From Micrasema longulum (taxonomy: Eukaryota > Arthropoda > Insecta > Trichoptera > Brachycentridae): a stretch of 64,000 nucleotides of DNA. The stretch is from positions 1 through 64,000 of the forward strand of contig JAGVSM010001155.1 in NCBI GenBank assembly GCA_022494885.1, given 5' to 3'. The position numbers and the translations under genes are program-made. Shown in pieces: positions 20,761 through 30,400 of this stretch. The notes below the pieces were generated by a model. That model saw nothing but the letters and a program-made list of their open reading frames with translations. It had not been told where the DNA came from and ran no database searches. Position 1 is the stretch's first letter. Each line of letters begins with the position of its first letter.

Positions 20761-21370
20761 TTTATTCTGCCATAGAATTTACCGTTTACTTTTTACCCAC
20801 AGCTTTAGAACTATGGGTCTGGTCAGAATGCGTGTTGAGACACTTAATTTATTAATTAGTATTTTAGTGATTCAAGATCTGAACGTGGTTAGATTAATCA
20901 GCCAAAACGTATTAGCTGCTTTTATATCTTTTCGAGCTAATAAGAGTTAGACATGTTGACAGCAAGGTATGTTATGTCCGCAATATATTCAATTAAATCA
21001 AAACGATCGAATATAATAAAAATGCTTGATTCAATTCACATGCTATCAAATTGTGTTTGATTGCTCTTTGACACAAGGTGACAGATATCGTTATTTGTTT
21101 GCTTAATTCTTTAATGTTAGATTTATACAAATATTTTATGATAAAATTTAATAGTTTTACTTTTTCGATATTGATCATCGAGCACTTTCGCTTATTCTTG
21201 AAGATAACTTTTTATTGTACTATCGTTTTGAGATTAATGCCTTCATGTGGCGAAAAAACTATCTTAAGACAATAAAACATCTTAATTTAAATCTGTATCA
21301 AATTTCATTAATTGAGTTCGTAATAAAAAATTAAGCATTTATGTCTCTTTAAAGACGCGATGAAGAAATT
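20761..21370. other. No feature recognised
   Basis: AT-rich. Overlapping short frames on both strands lack any recognisable domain. Confidence 0.35.
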
Positions 21371-21540
21371 TTTCTGAACAAACAAACCACAACACAAACC
21401 TTCACGCCGTTTCTTCTTAGCGGTAGCCAGAGAAGATAGAACTCCACACCGCTGTCTGTGCATACAGACCTCGCTTCCTCTGTTTATCATCTTGTCAGCA
21501 TTCAGCCTACTTTCAGTCTTGTTTTTCTCCGATTCCATAC
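21371..21540 (-). pseudogene. RTE-like LINE C-terminal fragment
   Basis: The minus strand GAGGAAGCGAGGTCTGTATG, GAGTTCTATCTTCTCTGGCT and GAAACGGCGTGAAGGTTTGT matches, with indels, the end of the LINE fragment at 41763-41985 (GAGGAAGCGAGAACTGTG ... GTTCTATCCTCTCTGACT ... GAAACGGCGTGATGGTTTGT). The open 76-codon frame here is out of register with that protein, so it is a frame artefact of a dead copy. Confidence 0.6.
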
Positions 21541-21739
21541 TTTGCTTCCAAACATGAGGATCGGCACCAGGCCCATTATGATAATGCTAATTTTGCCCCC
21601 TGCGATAAACATGTGTATTATGTATGTTACTTAAACACCTGCTCCTCCTTTTATTTTTTACAGTTTTTACAGTATACAAAAATAAAGGATAATTACATAT
21701 AAATAAAATACATATTAACAGTAAAAATATTCAATAAAA

Positions 21740-22525
21740 AAAACCCACAAAGGCATGGCCTGTTCGTGGGTATACAAGAAATGTTTATGAATTTTTGCTC
21801 CTATAATGACAGTTTTAATATTGTTGTGTAACATATTGAGAAAAGAAAATATTATGTATAGGATTATATGGTATTTTTATTTTATTGTTATTAAAAAGGG
21901 AAATAAAATATATTAAAATAACATAAAAATATTCATTATTATTCAGAATCCAGGATAATGCGTGGTTTTTAAAAGAAGGAAAATTTTGAAAGTTTGGGAT
22001 CAATGAAATATTATCACTAAAAAAGGAATTAAAAATTTTTAGGCCTACAAAATATGCATGTATGTCTCTGTGCTAAGCTCGTTTTACAATGTAGTATTTC
22101 TAACACACGATTACTTATTTGACTTAATCTATTTGAATTACCTGTAAATAAGTTTTGGTTCTTTAATATATATTTTAAACATTGAAAACAATATATTTGT
22201 CGTATATCTAAAAGTTTAGCTTCTTGGAACAATTGGAAATAGGGAAAAGTGCGATTTCTGTAAAGCATTATTATTAATATAAATATTTTTGAACAGTTTC
22301 TAATGGTTTAATATGGTTGTTATAATCAAATCAAATTATTCCATAGGAAAGCGATGACTGTATAAGTGCATAATATACCATTTTAATAGTATTTAGCTGG
22401 GCGTAAATACTTAGCCGTTTGAACACATAAGTTAAATATCTCAGTTTATTAACAATTATTTCAAGATGATTGGTCCATTTAAGTTGACAGTCAATGCTTA
22501 CTCCCAGGTATTTACATGTGTATTT
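21740..22525 (-). pseudogene. LINE-5 RT C-terminus and 3' end
   Basis: Reading minus from 22525, CKYLGVSIDCQLKWTNHLEI is the RT motif that follows the palm (KYLGV-x-ID-x-LKW). It continues KRLSIYAQLNTIKMVYYALI then QSSLSYGII. After a frame break the frame 22268-22029 gives FQEAKLLDIRQIYCFQCLKY then ILKNQNLFTGNSN, typical of the thumb and tail of Jockey/CR1-superfamily RTs. Several frameshifts and stops follow. The 3' end near 21740-21790 carries a stem of CCCAC with GTGGG around GCCATGCC, shared with 53070-53120. 5'-truncated and inactive. Confidence 0.85.
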
Positions 22526-22535
22526 TTATAAGCTA

Positions 22536-22925
22536 GAATAAGAGCCTTGAAAATTGATAAATGTATCCAAAATCCGGTGTCTTCGGGCGCACGGTATACA
22601 AATATAATAACTGTTTTTGAAAAATGCCGATACAGATATTTTTATTCTGATATTTTGTCTAAAAAAACGAGACAGCGAAACGTCAATTTTATCTATTTTA
22701 GTAAGGCATAAACGGTGCGACATGCCGTTGTCTTTTTTGCATAGTATCGGTGAGGCATTTGCAAGAAAAATACCTACTATTAAAAATTTCCTTTTACCGC
22801 ATATCGTTACAATTGATGTAATCCGAAACACAAAAATCGAACTTTGGATTGTTTTCATTTAATCTTTACACGACTATATACTCAAATTTAGCAATAGCGA
22901 AGCATTGCCGGGTTCAGCTCGTATA
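22536..22925. repeat. Unclassified segment with overlapping opposite frames
   Basis: The segment lies between LINE-5 and the foldback at 22941. Both strands stay open for 81-110 codons, which suggests composition rather than coding. The right edge on minus reads GAGCTGAACCCGGCAATGCT then TCGCTATTG, a style of terminus seen on many interspersed insect repeats, but I see no second copy here. Confidence 0.35.
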
Positions 22926-22940
22926 CAGGTGTTCTTTAAA

Positions 22941-23280
22941 CCCTGTCACATCCGAAACCACGATGATCAGTACGAGCAAGAAGACATATTGGCATATTAA
23001 AATAATTTTTTAGAACGAATAAAATTTACAAAAATAAAATATTTAAAAAACAAATGGTTGTTTATTTCTGCAGGGGAGAAACGAGGAGGGGGAGGGGGAA
23101 GTCTGATATACCGTCAACCGCGCGGTGGCGCCCCCCTCGCTTCTCCTTCGTAGAAGTGCGCAACCATTTGTTTTTTAAAATATTTAATTTTAAAAAAAAT
23201 ATTCGTTCTAAATGTTTTTTTTAATATGCTAATATGTCTTCTTGCCCATACTGATCATCGTGGTTTCGGATGTGACAGGG
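22941..23280. mobile_element. 340-bp foldback MITE G, TTTAAA/TTAA duplication
   Basis: Inverted ends CCCTGTCACATCCGAAACCA and TGGTTTCGGATGTGACAGGG are flanked by TTTAAA (22935-22940; 23281-23286). Taken one base wider, the element is ACCCTG...CAGGGT in TTAA. The arms continue inward (AAAATATTTAAAAAACAAAT against ATTTGTTTTTTAAAATATTT) and flank a purine/pyrimidine-rich GC centre (23080-23155). TTAA targeting would fit a piggyBac-type MITE. Confidence 0.75.
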
Positions 23281-23644
23281 TTTAAACAACACCATGTGTA
23301 ATAAATAGGTCACTTACTGATTATGTTTATTAAATTATGCCAAATGGTCATATCCAAATCCCCTGTGACGGAATTTTCCCGCTTCGGACGACTCAGACTT
23401 TTTTTATTGCCTGCGATAACTTACGTAAACCTATAATTGGCCTTCGATTGGTCGAGATTCCCCCACCCCGCTCCGTCTTCACCCGAACGTAAATTGTGGA
23501 TTGTAGGTAGATACAGGTACCTAGTGCCTACCTTCCTCAAGTAGATGTTCCGTTATTCTGTGGTGTGGTATCACAGGCAGGGGCCTTACACTCCAAATTA
23601 TTTAAGTTTTAGTATGTATTATAGTCAATCCTTTTTGATATATT
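23281..23644. other. No feature recognised
   Basis: A moderately GC-richer stretch around 23340-23500, then AT-rich. No ORF or repeat match. Confidence 0.4.
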
Positions 23645-23682
23645 AAAATATAATAAAATCACTTTGTTTTTATGTACCACTT

Positions 23683-24057
23683 ATATTTTTTGTAATTTGC
23701 AAGTCATTTTATACAGGAAAAACATCATGTACCGTTAAAACTAGAGTTAAAGAACATATGAGATGTTTTAAAAACAATAATTTTTCTGAGTTTGCTGACC
23801 ATATTCTAACAAAAAGTCACACTTTCAACTTTGAAGATGGCATCAAAATTTTACATACATACGAAAAAGGACATGCACTTGATTATTTTAAAATATTGGA
23901 GATTCGAAAGGCTGTAAATAAAAAAATAAATATAATGAATAATCAAATAAATCTCGGTAATAGTCCTATTTTAAATATGTTCCCTCTCCCTAAATCCACA
24001 CACAAACCCTCCCTCTTCTCTACTACCGTAGCCACACCCACTCTACCCTCACTGTGA
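23683..24057 (+). pseudogene. PLE GIY-YIG endonuclease C-terminal fragment
   Basis: PLE proteins join an RT to a C-terminal GIY-YIG nuclease that nicks the target. Here only the nuclease end is left: FYTGKTSCTVKTRVKEHM gives the second half of the signature (YTG, normally YIG; 23710-23718), the conserved K-T, and the arginine of the KTR helix. Downstream HILTKSHTFNFEDGIKILHT and FKILEIRKAVNKKINIMNNQ follow the usual order (H...F, then E-x2-x-I-K ... NNQ). The frame runs to TGA at 24055. The first half (GIY) and all of the RT are absent; upstream in-frame residues are hydrophobic and may be non-element. An ATG at 23758 is internal, not a start. A related shorter remnant lies at 29911-30027. 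Confidence 0.85.
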
Positions 24058-24088
24058 AAAATTTATAAAAGTTTTGTTAGTTTGTAAT

Positions 24089-24130
24089 TAACCCTGAAGA
24101 AGGCATAGTAATGCCGAAACTAGTTGGTTG
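24089..24130 (+). ncRNA. Hammerhead ribozyme motif, PLE lineage 1, apparently intact
   Basis: Read 5' to 3': stem I strand TAACC (24089-24093), CTGAAGA box (24094-24100), one A, stem II GGCAT-AGTA-ATGCC (24102-24115), GAAA (24116-24119), then C-T/A-G plus T. In the last piece A119-U124, C120-G123 and U121-A122 make a loopless three-pair stem III. The predicted cleavage is after U at 24125, and stem I returns as GGTTG (24126-24130; five pairs, one G-U). This is type I topology. An extra A between the box and stem II departs from the textbook core. PLE hammerheads are established in other animals; activity here is inference. Confidence 0.75.
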
Positions 24131-24245
24131 TCAAATTGTAAAAAATATAAGTCGTACATAAAAGCAAAGTGATTTCATTTTATTTTAAAATATTAAAAAA
24201 TAATGTTCCACAAAGTAAGTGCTTCAAACATCAAAAATATAATCT

Positions 24246-24920
24246 AAATGGATGTAGTTTTTCAAATTTATAACCTTTCCTTAAGCCCGCCATCCACCCG
24301 CAGCTGTTATAAAGTCATTCCTAAGGAATGCAAACTCTATGCAGAGGGAGGAAAATGTATGGACAGAAGCGTCGTCTCCACTCCTCAGGATCCCCTCAAT
24401 GCCTCTGGTTTTTTTTACAAAAATATGATTTTTTACAAAAATAAACGTACACAAATATAATAACTTAAAACATAGTAACACAACAAACATAATTAAAAAC
24501 ACATTTACAAAGAGACAACACCCTTAAATAAAAGAAAGACTCACTGGGTGAACAGAGGCAAAAGATCCGAATATTATCCCCGTAAAGGGGGGACAAAACA
24601 AGTGAACGTGTGCGATCCGCTCGCAGGAAGCACAGTGCCAACTATATCAGGATCCCACATGAACAGTTGCCTGTCCCATCATATATAACCCACCTAGGCG
24701 TCCGCGCGTCTGAGGAGCTCCCAACGCGATACCCAAGTCCGGACAAACCGTCGAAAGAGTATAAAATTCGTACTGTTGGCCATCAGATCCACATTCCACG
24801 CTGGTCGCATGACCCCCGTCAAACCATTCAGCATCTCATCTCTGGCATCCAATAGCAAAAGGTCAAATACAAAACAGTTAATACTAGTCTTGCAAATCAA
24901 CAGGTGAAAATCCATTTGCA
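24246..24920. other. Unclassified GC-richer block
   Basis: 24270-24460 and 24540-24860 are richer in G+C than their surroundings and keep frames open on both strands (for example 24610-24855 plus and 24694-24921 minus). The minus strand contains TCACTTGTTTTGTCCCCCCT-like sequence coding FTCFVPPLRG, which may be an old TE protein. I cannot name it. Confidence 0.3.
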
Positions 24921-25129
24921 CTCTGACTTTTTTTAATTCGTGGTATTTGGAAACTTTTTTTATTTTGTTTTTATAAATTTATTGCATAAAATTAGTATAC
25001 ATATTTAATAACAGGAAATCTATATAAAACTAATTAATATAAAATGAAAACGGAGTGTTCTCTGCTTATGATAGTCTCCATCTAACATGGCTCAGCCTGT
25101 TCTAAGATGGAGATTTTAAAAGATTTAGA

Positions 25130-25310
25130 TTTTCAAATTCCCGCTTCCATTTTTAGATACTTTTGACGCCATAACAATCGCTTTTATGGTTGGCCAACTA
25201 AATTCTAAATGATGACTACATCGATATCTGTAACAGGGCGGTCCCATGGAGTTGGGACATGTATTTTCATAATCTTAATAACTGATGAATTTAAAAATAA
25301 ATGAAATGAA
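25130..25310 (+). mobile_element. LINE-6 family 3' UTR
   Basis: Carries the near-palindrome GTCCCATGGAGTTGGGAC (25241-25258) followed by an AT-rich end with AAATAAATGAAATG. The same hairpin is found inverted at 57073-57090 downstream of a recognisable RT fragment on the minus strand. Confidence 0.6.
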
Positions 25311-25544
25311 ATCTAAAATTTATAATTAAAACACTTCGTTTTTGTGGTTATAAATTTTAAAATTAAAATTAAAACAAAATTTCTCCTGCTTATTTGCTGA
25401 AATCAAGTGCAATAATCGAATTAAAACCCCCCTCACCCCCACCCCATACTTCTATGAACACAAAATACCTACATAAAGAATTCTTTTATTACTTCCATAT
25501 ATTTTACATTAAGGTAGACACTGACTGTTACAATTCATTGTCAT

Positions 25545-25765
25545 CATCATCATCATTCCTTTTCTGCACCCAATGGTGCATAAAGCACTGCATTGGTACA
25601 CCAATCTCGACGTATTTTGACTGTTTTTATTGCATGGATATAAGATGATCAGTCTTACACTTCAGGTGCCAATCATTTCATGCCAACCATGTCGGAAATC
25701 GAACCTGAGATCTCTTAAATGAGAGGCAAACGCGCTGACCACTACACCACGAGGCCGACTTAATA
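25545..25765 (-). mobile_element. SINE2 copy 2, complete-looking
   Basis: The minus strand starts GTCGGCCTCGTGGTGTAGTG, then the B-box region GGTTCGATTTCCGACATGG, the body GTGTAAGACTGATCATCTTA, and GGTGTACCAATGCAGTGC. It ends with a (ATG)n tail (CATCATCATCATCA on plus). This is the best reference copy for the family. Confidence 0.85.
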
Positions 25766-25789
25766 ATGAATCAAAATTGTAATGTTTGT

Positions 25790-25890
25790 AAGTTATATCT
25801 TGATAAGGAGCGCCTAGTAGCTCAGAAACCGGTCGTTAATTAAATAAATAAAAAGTGCTTAACAAAGTGTTTTATTTTTATTATGAAATG
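25790..25890 (+). mobile_element. PLE 3' end with decayed hammerhead
   Basis: CTTGATAAGGAGCGCCTAGT then AGCTCAGAAACCGGTCG (25799-25835): stem II GAGC/GCTC and the palindrome ACCGGT after GAA are kept, but the CUGANGA box is altered to TTGATAA and stem I does not pair. The tail AAAAAGTGCTTAACAAAGTG follows. Confidence 0.65.
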
Positions 25891-26649
25891 AGATTTGTTC
25901 GAAATGTATAATAATTAACTGTATTTATGTTATCAGTATATTTTTCCATATAATCGAACGTTTTTGTTGTTCTCATGTTCAAGAAAACAGTTTCAAATAC
26001 AATTTCTGATAGCACTGAACATTTTAACATATCCATAAATACTTACGAACTTTGCACTTTACAAATAGTTTTAACAGGTACTACTACCAAAACGTATTGT
26101 TCGGTTACTTAAAAATACATAAACGTTACCTTGACTCTATACAATCGAAAAGTACTAATTTGGATGTGATATTTCTAAACACGCGAGTAAACAATATCTC
26201 GGTACAAGATCTAAGGCTCTATGGAATTTTTTCGATCCTAACATTGGAATAACTTTGCCTTCCCTGCCTTAGGCCAGTATCTCAAAGACTGCCCGTCACC
26301 AGAACATTCCACACGTCAAATTATTATCTGTCGATCGGACAATTCCAATCGCTTGGTAGAAACGAGCCGGTCGGTTGGGTGGTGGGACATCAATATCACA
26401 CTGGCGAAACGACCCTTTTGGCTCGTGTTCACCGACTGCAACTTGTATGGGAGTGGGGAAAAGTGTGTAGATTGGAATGTTACAATACAAAATAAAAAAA
26501 TATCTTGCCTAAAGCCTATTTCATTTGGCGCCAAAAATGCTATCGCGGTTTCTCTGATATCAAATTATAATAATTATTAATTATCTTGTTTTATGCTGAA
26601 ACTGAATATGCAATTTCAAAAAATTTCAAAAGTATAATCAATTATAAGA
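25891..26649. other. No recognised element; open block at 26290-26580
   Basis: Frames remain open on both strands around 26296-26580. TDCNLYGSGEKCVDWNV (plus) is loosely like KECKLYAEGGKCMDRSV encoded at 24326-24376, so the two blocks may derive from one old repeat. No function assigned. Confidence 0.3.
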
Positions 26650-26985
26650 TATGGCATAAAGTCGTGAGGACATTCAACTAAAACTAATATTAAAATGATC
26701 CAGGGTCTATAGTACTATATAGTTAAGAGAATTGTACCAGCAGGTATTTACAGACGAATAAGTGATAAAGTTCTCCTGTACAAAACTCTGCCAGTTCGAG
26801 GATTACTGTGACTTTGCATCATTTTAGAACAATTAAATAATAATAATTTCAAAATCCCTCTCAAACATAACCATAATGCACGTTTCACATATAATGATGG
26901 TTTAGTAGTACCAAACATACGTAATAAGTATTGTAATATAACTCTTGTACGTAGCATTTTAAATTTATTGTCAAAAAAACTTTAG
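26650..26985 (+). pseudogene. LINE RT C-terminal fragment (NDGLV-type)
   Basis: Plus-strand LLYKTLPVRGLL, then after a stop FKIPLKHNHNARFTYNDGLV and VPNIRNKYCNITLV ... ILNLLSKKL. The pattern R-x-x-Y-N-D-G-L-x-x-P ... N-K-Y-G ... N-LP is shared with LINE fragments at 39655, 41990 and 63430 and marks the region just after the RT thumb. It has an internal stop and its catalytic residues are gone. No real start codon. Confidence 0.65.
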
Positions 26986-29436
26986 GCTGTTGTCTGGTAA
27001 AACGAATGTTTTTTTTTAATCGCGCAATAATAAAAAAATAAAAAACATAAATTAGATGCATACAATAATTTTTAAAGGTATTTCCATAAAAAAATATACT
27101 TAAAAGTTTTATGTAAATAAAATATAATTACTTTTAAACCGGCAGATTACGCCATTTCAAATTTAGACTTAACTTAGGTATCTGGGATCTCAATAAAGAC
27201 TATGTATTGAACTTAAATTTTTTACAATAATTTGAAGATAATAAATTTAACATGAAAGTGGCCGCAGCGAAATCTTATTTTTTTGTTTTTGAAAAGAAAT
27301 ACAAGCATTTTAAATCACATACATTTTTGTGACATTTTCCTTTATTTCTACGTAAAATTGTGCCTTCGGTAATACTTAAAAAAATATATTTATTGAAATA
27401 TTTTAGTTGAAACCTTTTTTTATAGAATTGTATTTTTTTTTTAAAGATGATAATTCTAAATGTAATATTCAATTTATAAAAACACCTTATTAACGTTTTT
27501 ATGACCTTCATACCTGCTCTTACCGCTACCAATAAGGACTGTTATGTGTTTTTACTTTTTTATTATTGCGTTATTTAAAAAAAAAAAATTCTTAACATAG
27601 CAAAATCGTATGATTTCCTAATTTTGCGCGCATTTTACCAGATTACAGCTTTAAATTTAACACACACGTAACAAGAGCAAAATAAGGGAGTGGTATTTAT
27701 GATTTGTTGAGTATAGTTAGTAGGTCTAAGATCGTTCATATTTATTTATTTCCTTTATTGCTTATAATTTAATGTTCCTGCATTGAAAAACTGTTACGTA
27801 TAAATTATATGTATAACATAGAAACGAACTAAAAACCGCTAAAAATGAACAAATTTTCTCATTAAATGTATGCCTTTTTTTCATGTGTATTTTATTTTAC
27901 AACTATTTTAAATAACCCGTAAGGTTTAACAATAAAAACGCTTATTTTTAGCGTTTTGATGTGTGAGCTTAAGTTTTGGTTTCGGCTGAAAATCTTGTTT
28001 TGGTCAGTCAATGTGGATTATGAAGAATGTCAGTTTTATCCAACAAGCAAATGCCGCCGTTGTAAATTATATATTTTGAATTGCAGAATTTTATATAAAA
28101 TACATTACCTACCGATTATATAATCCTTCGGACTCCTATCTCTGAACTCTAAACAATGGCCGTAGATATTAATCATTTTTACAATGCCGACGGACAGAAA
28201 AACGATTTACAATGCGTCCGCGAATTCGAAAGTTATTTGTACAAATAATTTATGAATCGATAATATGTCCGTTACATAACATAATAGACAATAATATAAA
28301 GGTAACATACACGAACCGATTCATACGGCTGAAAGCTACGCTTCCCATACTACGGACATACTGACATAATGAATAAACGTGAGTCGGTGATTATTATTGT
28401 AGGTACCTAGTGTTTAGAATACTGACCTAAGATTGGCTTCTTTCCGTTTGGTAACAGTAAATGTTTTTTCAAAGCTAGAATCATTTAAAATAATAACCTA
28501 ATAGCCCGCCATACATGCTCGGATTTTATGGGGGAATTTAACAAACATCAGAATTGCCGGATTGAGCTTTTACGCCGGATTCAATCTTGTTAAAACACCA
28601 ATTAAAAGAGATTGAATGTACTGGCGTCCTATTACAAAGTTGAGATAAAATACATTGGTATTTTTATGAATTTATTTTGAGTAGGAAAAACAAAAGATAT
28701 TATATTATATAAATAATAAGTATAAGAAATAGTATAACTATACATCCAGTTCAGGTTTTTTCTGGAGAAAATAAGAGAACTGCTAGAAGGAAATAAAGAA
28801 TGATTAAATAAAACAGGAGAGGGGGAGGGACTTTTGCAATATAATTCCGGTTTATGATAAATAACTTAACATATAAAATTATAAATGTTTTGTAAAATCA
28901 AAATTTCCGGACAAAAATTACAATATCTGCCTGTAAATTATAATTATTGGTACTTTGTACCCGTCAGTCTTTTAAAAATTTCGTATGAATATTAAAATTT
29001 AAGGAAAGAAAATTGAAATTGTTCGTAAACACATCGTTTTTTTTTTACCGTATCTTTATAATCAAGGACTTTGCCGAAGAATTTGGCCGACGTTTCAGCT
29101 AGCATTATAAAAAGACATATTTCGGATCACTGTAAAATTCATCAATACTTCACCTGTTGTTTTTGAGAAGTAAAATAGCTTTAATATTTATTCATATGAG
29201 ATGTTCATGTTCAGGTGAGATTTAACCGAATTATTTCAGATAATGGGAAATGCTGAAAAATATTTTGTAACACCTATTAATCTCGGTAAACTTCCCAGAG
29301 TGTAAAATCCAATACAATCATCCTACATGTGATACTTAAATCCGCGAATTAGTAATGGCCTGTTGCCCGTTTTATCCTTTCGCGACATTTCAAAGACTGG
29401 TAAATTCATTAAAAATCTTTTTATGTGTTTATCTTA
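26986..29436. other. 2.4 kb with no recognised element
   Basis: The longest stretch in the window where I see nothing: AT-rich, no open frame with a domain, and no match to the repeat families described here. If the window holds host regulatory or intronic sequence, this is a candidate place. Confidence 0.4.
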
Positions 29437-29638
29437 ATCCTCGTGGTCTATTGGTCAGCAGTTTGCCTACCACGCAAGAGGTCTCGGGTTCAATTTTCGA
29501 CATAGGACATAAAATATTTATTTAACATGTTTTTACACCAAAAAATGACATGTCCCTGGACTGGAACCTAAAGCGTAAGACTGATCATCTTACTAAATGT
29601 TATTAAATATTTGTATATAACCACTTACCGACTTATCT

Positions 29639-29680
29639 ATGTCTACCGGTTTCGAGACGTACGTCTCTTCGTCAGGACAC
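29639..29680 (-). ncRNA. Hammerhead ribozyme motif, PLE lineage 2, apparently intact
   Basis: Minus strand 5' to 3': stem I GTGTC (29680-29676), CTGACGA box (29675-29669), an A, stem II GAGAC-GTAC-GTCTC, GAAA, then the self-complementary ACCGGT (last A of GAAA to T) forming a loopless stem III. Cleavage is predicted after GTA (29644), and the return strand GACAT (29643-29639) gives five stem I pairs. Every stem differs in sequence from the copy at 24089-24130 but pairs equally well. It carries the same extra A before stem II. Confidence 0.75.
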
Positions 29681-29910
29681 CAATTAAACCAACATGCAAA
29701 CCAACATGCAAAACCCACTATACACCTTCACCACAGTTGTTGCACAAAAATATAAAATCAACACGACATGCATTTTAATAAGCACATGCACTGATTTGGA
29801 CAAACATGCACTGATTAAATTATAAAAATATTCTCTTGTTTGAGAATTAATGAAAAAAGTAGAGGGGATGGAGGGAGGGGATAAGCTTAATTGGTTTTAT
29901 AGGGTGACTA

Positions 29911-30027
29911 TTACAGTGGAACATCGTTTAAAGGACTATATTGGAAGTTTGTTTGATTATTGATCAAAGAAACATTATTTTTTAAAGCTTTCCTAATGTG
30001 AAATATTTCCATCTTCCTTTTAACCAT
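29911..30027 (-). pseudogene. PLE endonuclease C-terminal remnant, 38 residues
   Basis: An ATG-initiated frame on the minus strand encodes KMEIFHIRKALKNNVSLINN then QTNFQYSPLNDVPL-stop. It aligns with FKILEIRKAVNKKINIMNNQ ... NSPILNMFPL of the endonuclease end at 23683-24057, which identifies it as the last helix and tail of a GIY-YIG PLE protein. The signature and catalytic residues lie upstream and are lost by truncation, so it cannot act. The ATG is probably an internal methionine. Confidence 0.8.
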
Positions 30028-30319
30028 CTGATCTTGATCATCTCACCCTCATGTAACAAAAATGATCAAGATACGATGCGATTGGTGTACCCATGCAGTG
30101 CGCTATGCGCCATCAGGTGCGGAAAGGGGATAATGATGATCTTAATTTTATTATGAATGAACCTCAATGATTTTCGCCTTTTACTTGATATTCTTAAAAC
30201 CTCGATTAGGGGGTCGAAAATCAACTTACGGGGACCCGTTGAAATAGATATCCAGTGACGTAAGGAATTTATCAAGTAATGGCTTTTAAAAAAACAGCAT
30301 TAGAATAATACTGACTTGG

Positions 30320-30400
30320 TATATTCCAGACTTGAAGATGTCGCGAAAGCGATGAAACTGGTCCAAATCTATTTATTCAATTGTAACTCGCCTTTTATTT
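30320..30400 (+). mobile_element. PLE-type remnant with hammerhead-like core
   Basis: CTTGAAGATGTCGCGAAAGC then GATGAAACTGGTCC: hairpin TCGC-GAAA-GCGA, then GAAAC and a GTC that could be the cleavage triplet. It is related to 18076-18115 and 40161-40211. The box reads TTGAAGA and no stem I is evident, so it is probably dead. Confidence 0.5.

Larger units (their letters stand above)
23645..24245 (+). mobile_element. Penelope-like element copy with inverted flanks
   Basis: A 5'-truncated PLE. It contains the end of the GIY-YIG endonuclease (to 24057), a 3' UTR, a hammerhead motif (24089-24130) and a tail ending CACAAAGTAAGTGCTTC. At the left edge, 23655-23683 (AAAATCACTTTGTTTTTATG) is the inverse of 24153-24180 (CATAAAAGCAAAGTGATTTC), so a short piece of the tail sits inverted at the 5' end, as often reported for Penelope copies. 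Confidence 0.85.
29591..30034 (-). mobile_element. PLE copy inserted in SINE2, 9-bp duplication
   Basis: About 444 bp on the minus strand: the C-terminal end of the endonuclease ORF (29911-30027), a 3' UTR with GTGCAACAACTGTGGTGAAG, the hammerhead (29639-29680) and the tail GGTTATATACAAATATTTAA. It is flanked by TGATCATCT at 29582-29590 and 30035-30043. Confidence 0.85.
29437..30145 (+). mobile_element. SINE2 copy 3, split by a PLE insertion
   Basis: The 5' half (29437-29590) has the tRNA head CTCGTGGTCTATTGGTCAGC, then GAGGTCTCGGGTTCAATTTT, and ends GTAAGACTGATCATCT. The 3' half resumes at 30035 with TGATCATCT, then GGTGTACCCATGCAGTGCG to about 30145. Comparison with the intact copy at 25545-25765 shows that the interruption is exactly the PLE between. 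Confidence 0.85.

Noticed and set aside
21308..21538. 76-codon minus frame as a basic protein
   Set aside because: Nucleotide match to the RTE-like LINE tail at 41763-41985 in another register; it is a dead copy.
22526..22862. Opposite-strand frames of 110 and 81 codons
   Set aside because: Both strands are open over the same bases and neither has a recognisable domain; composition explains it.
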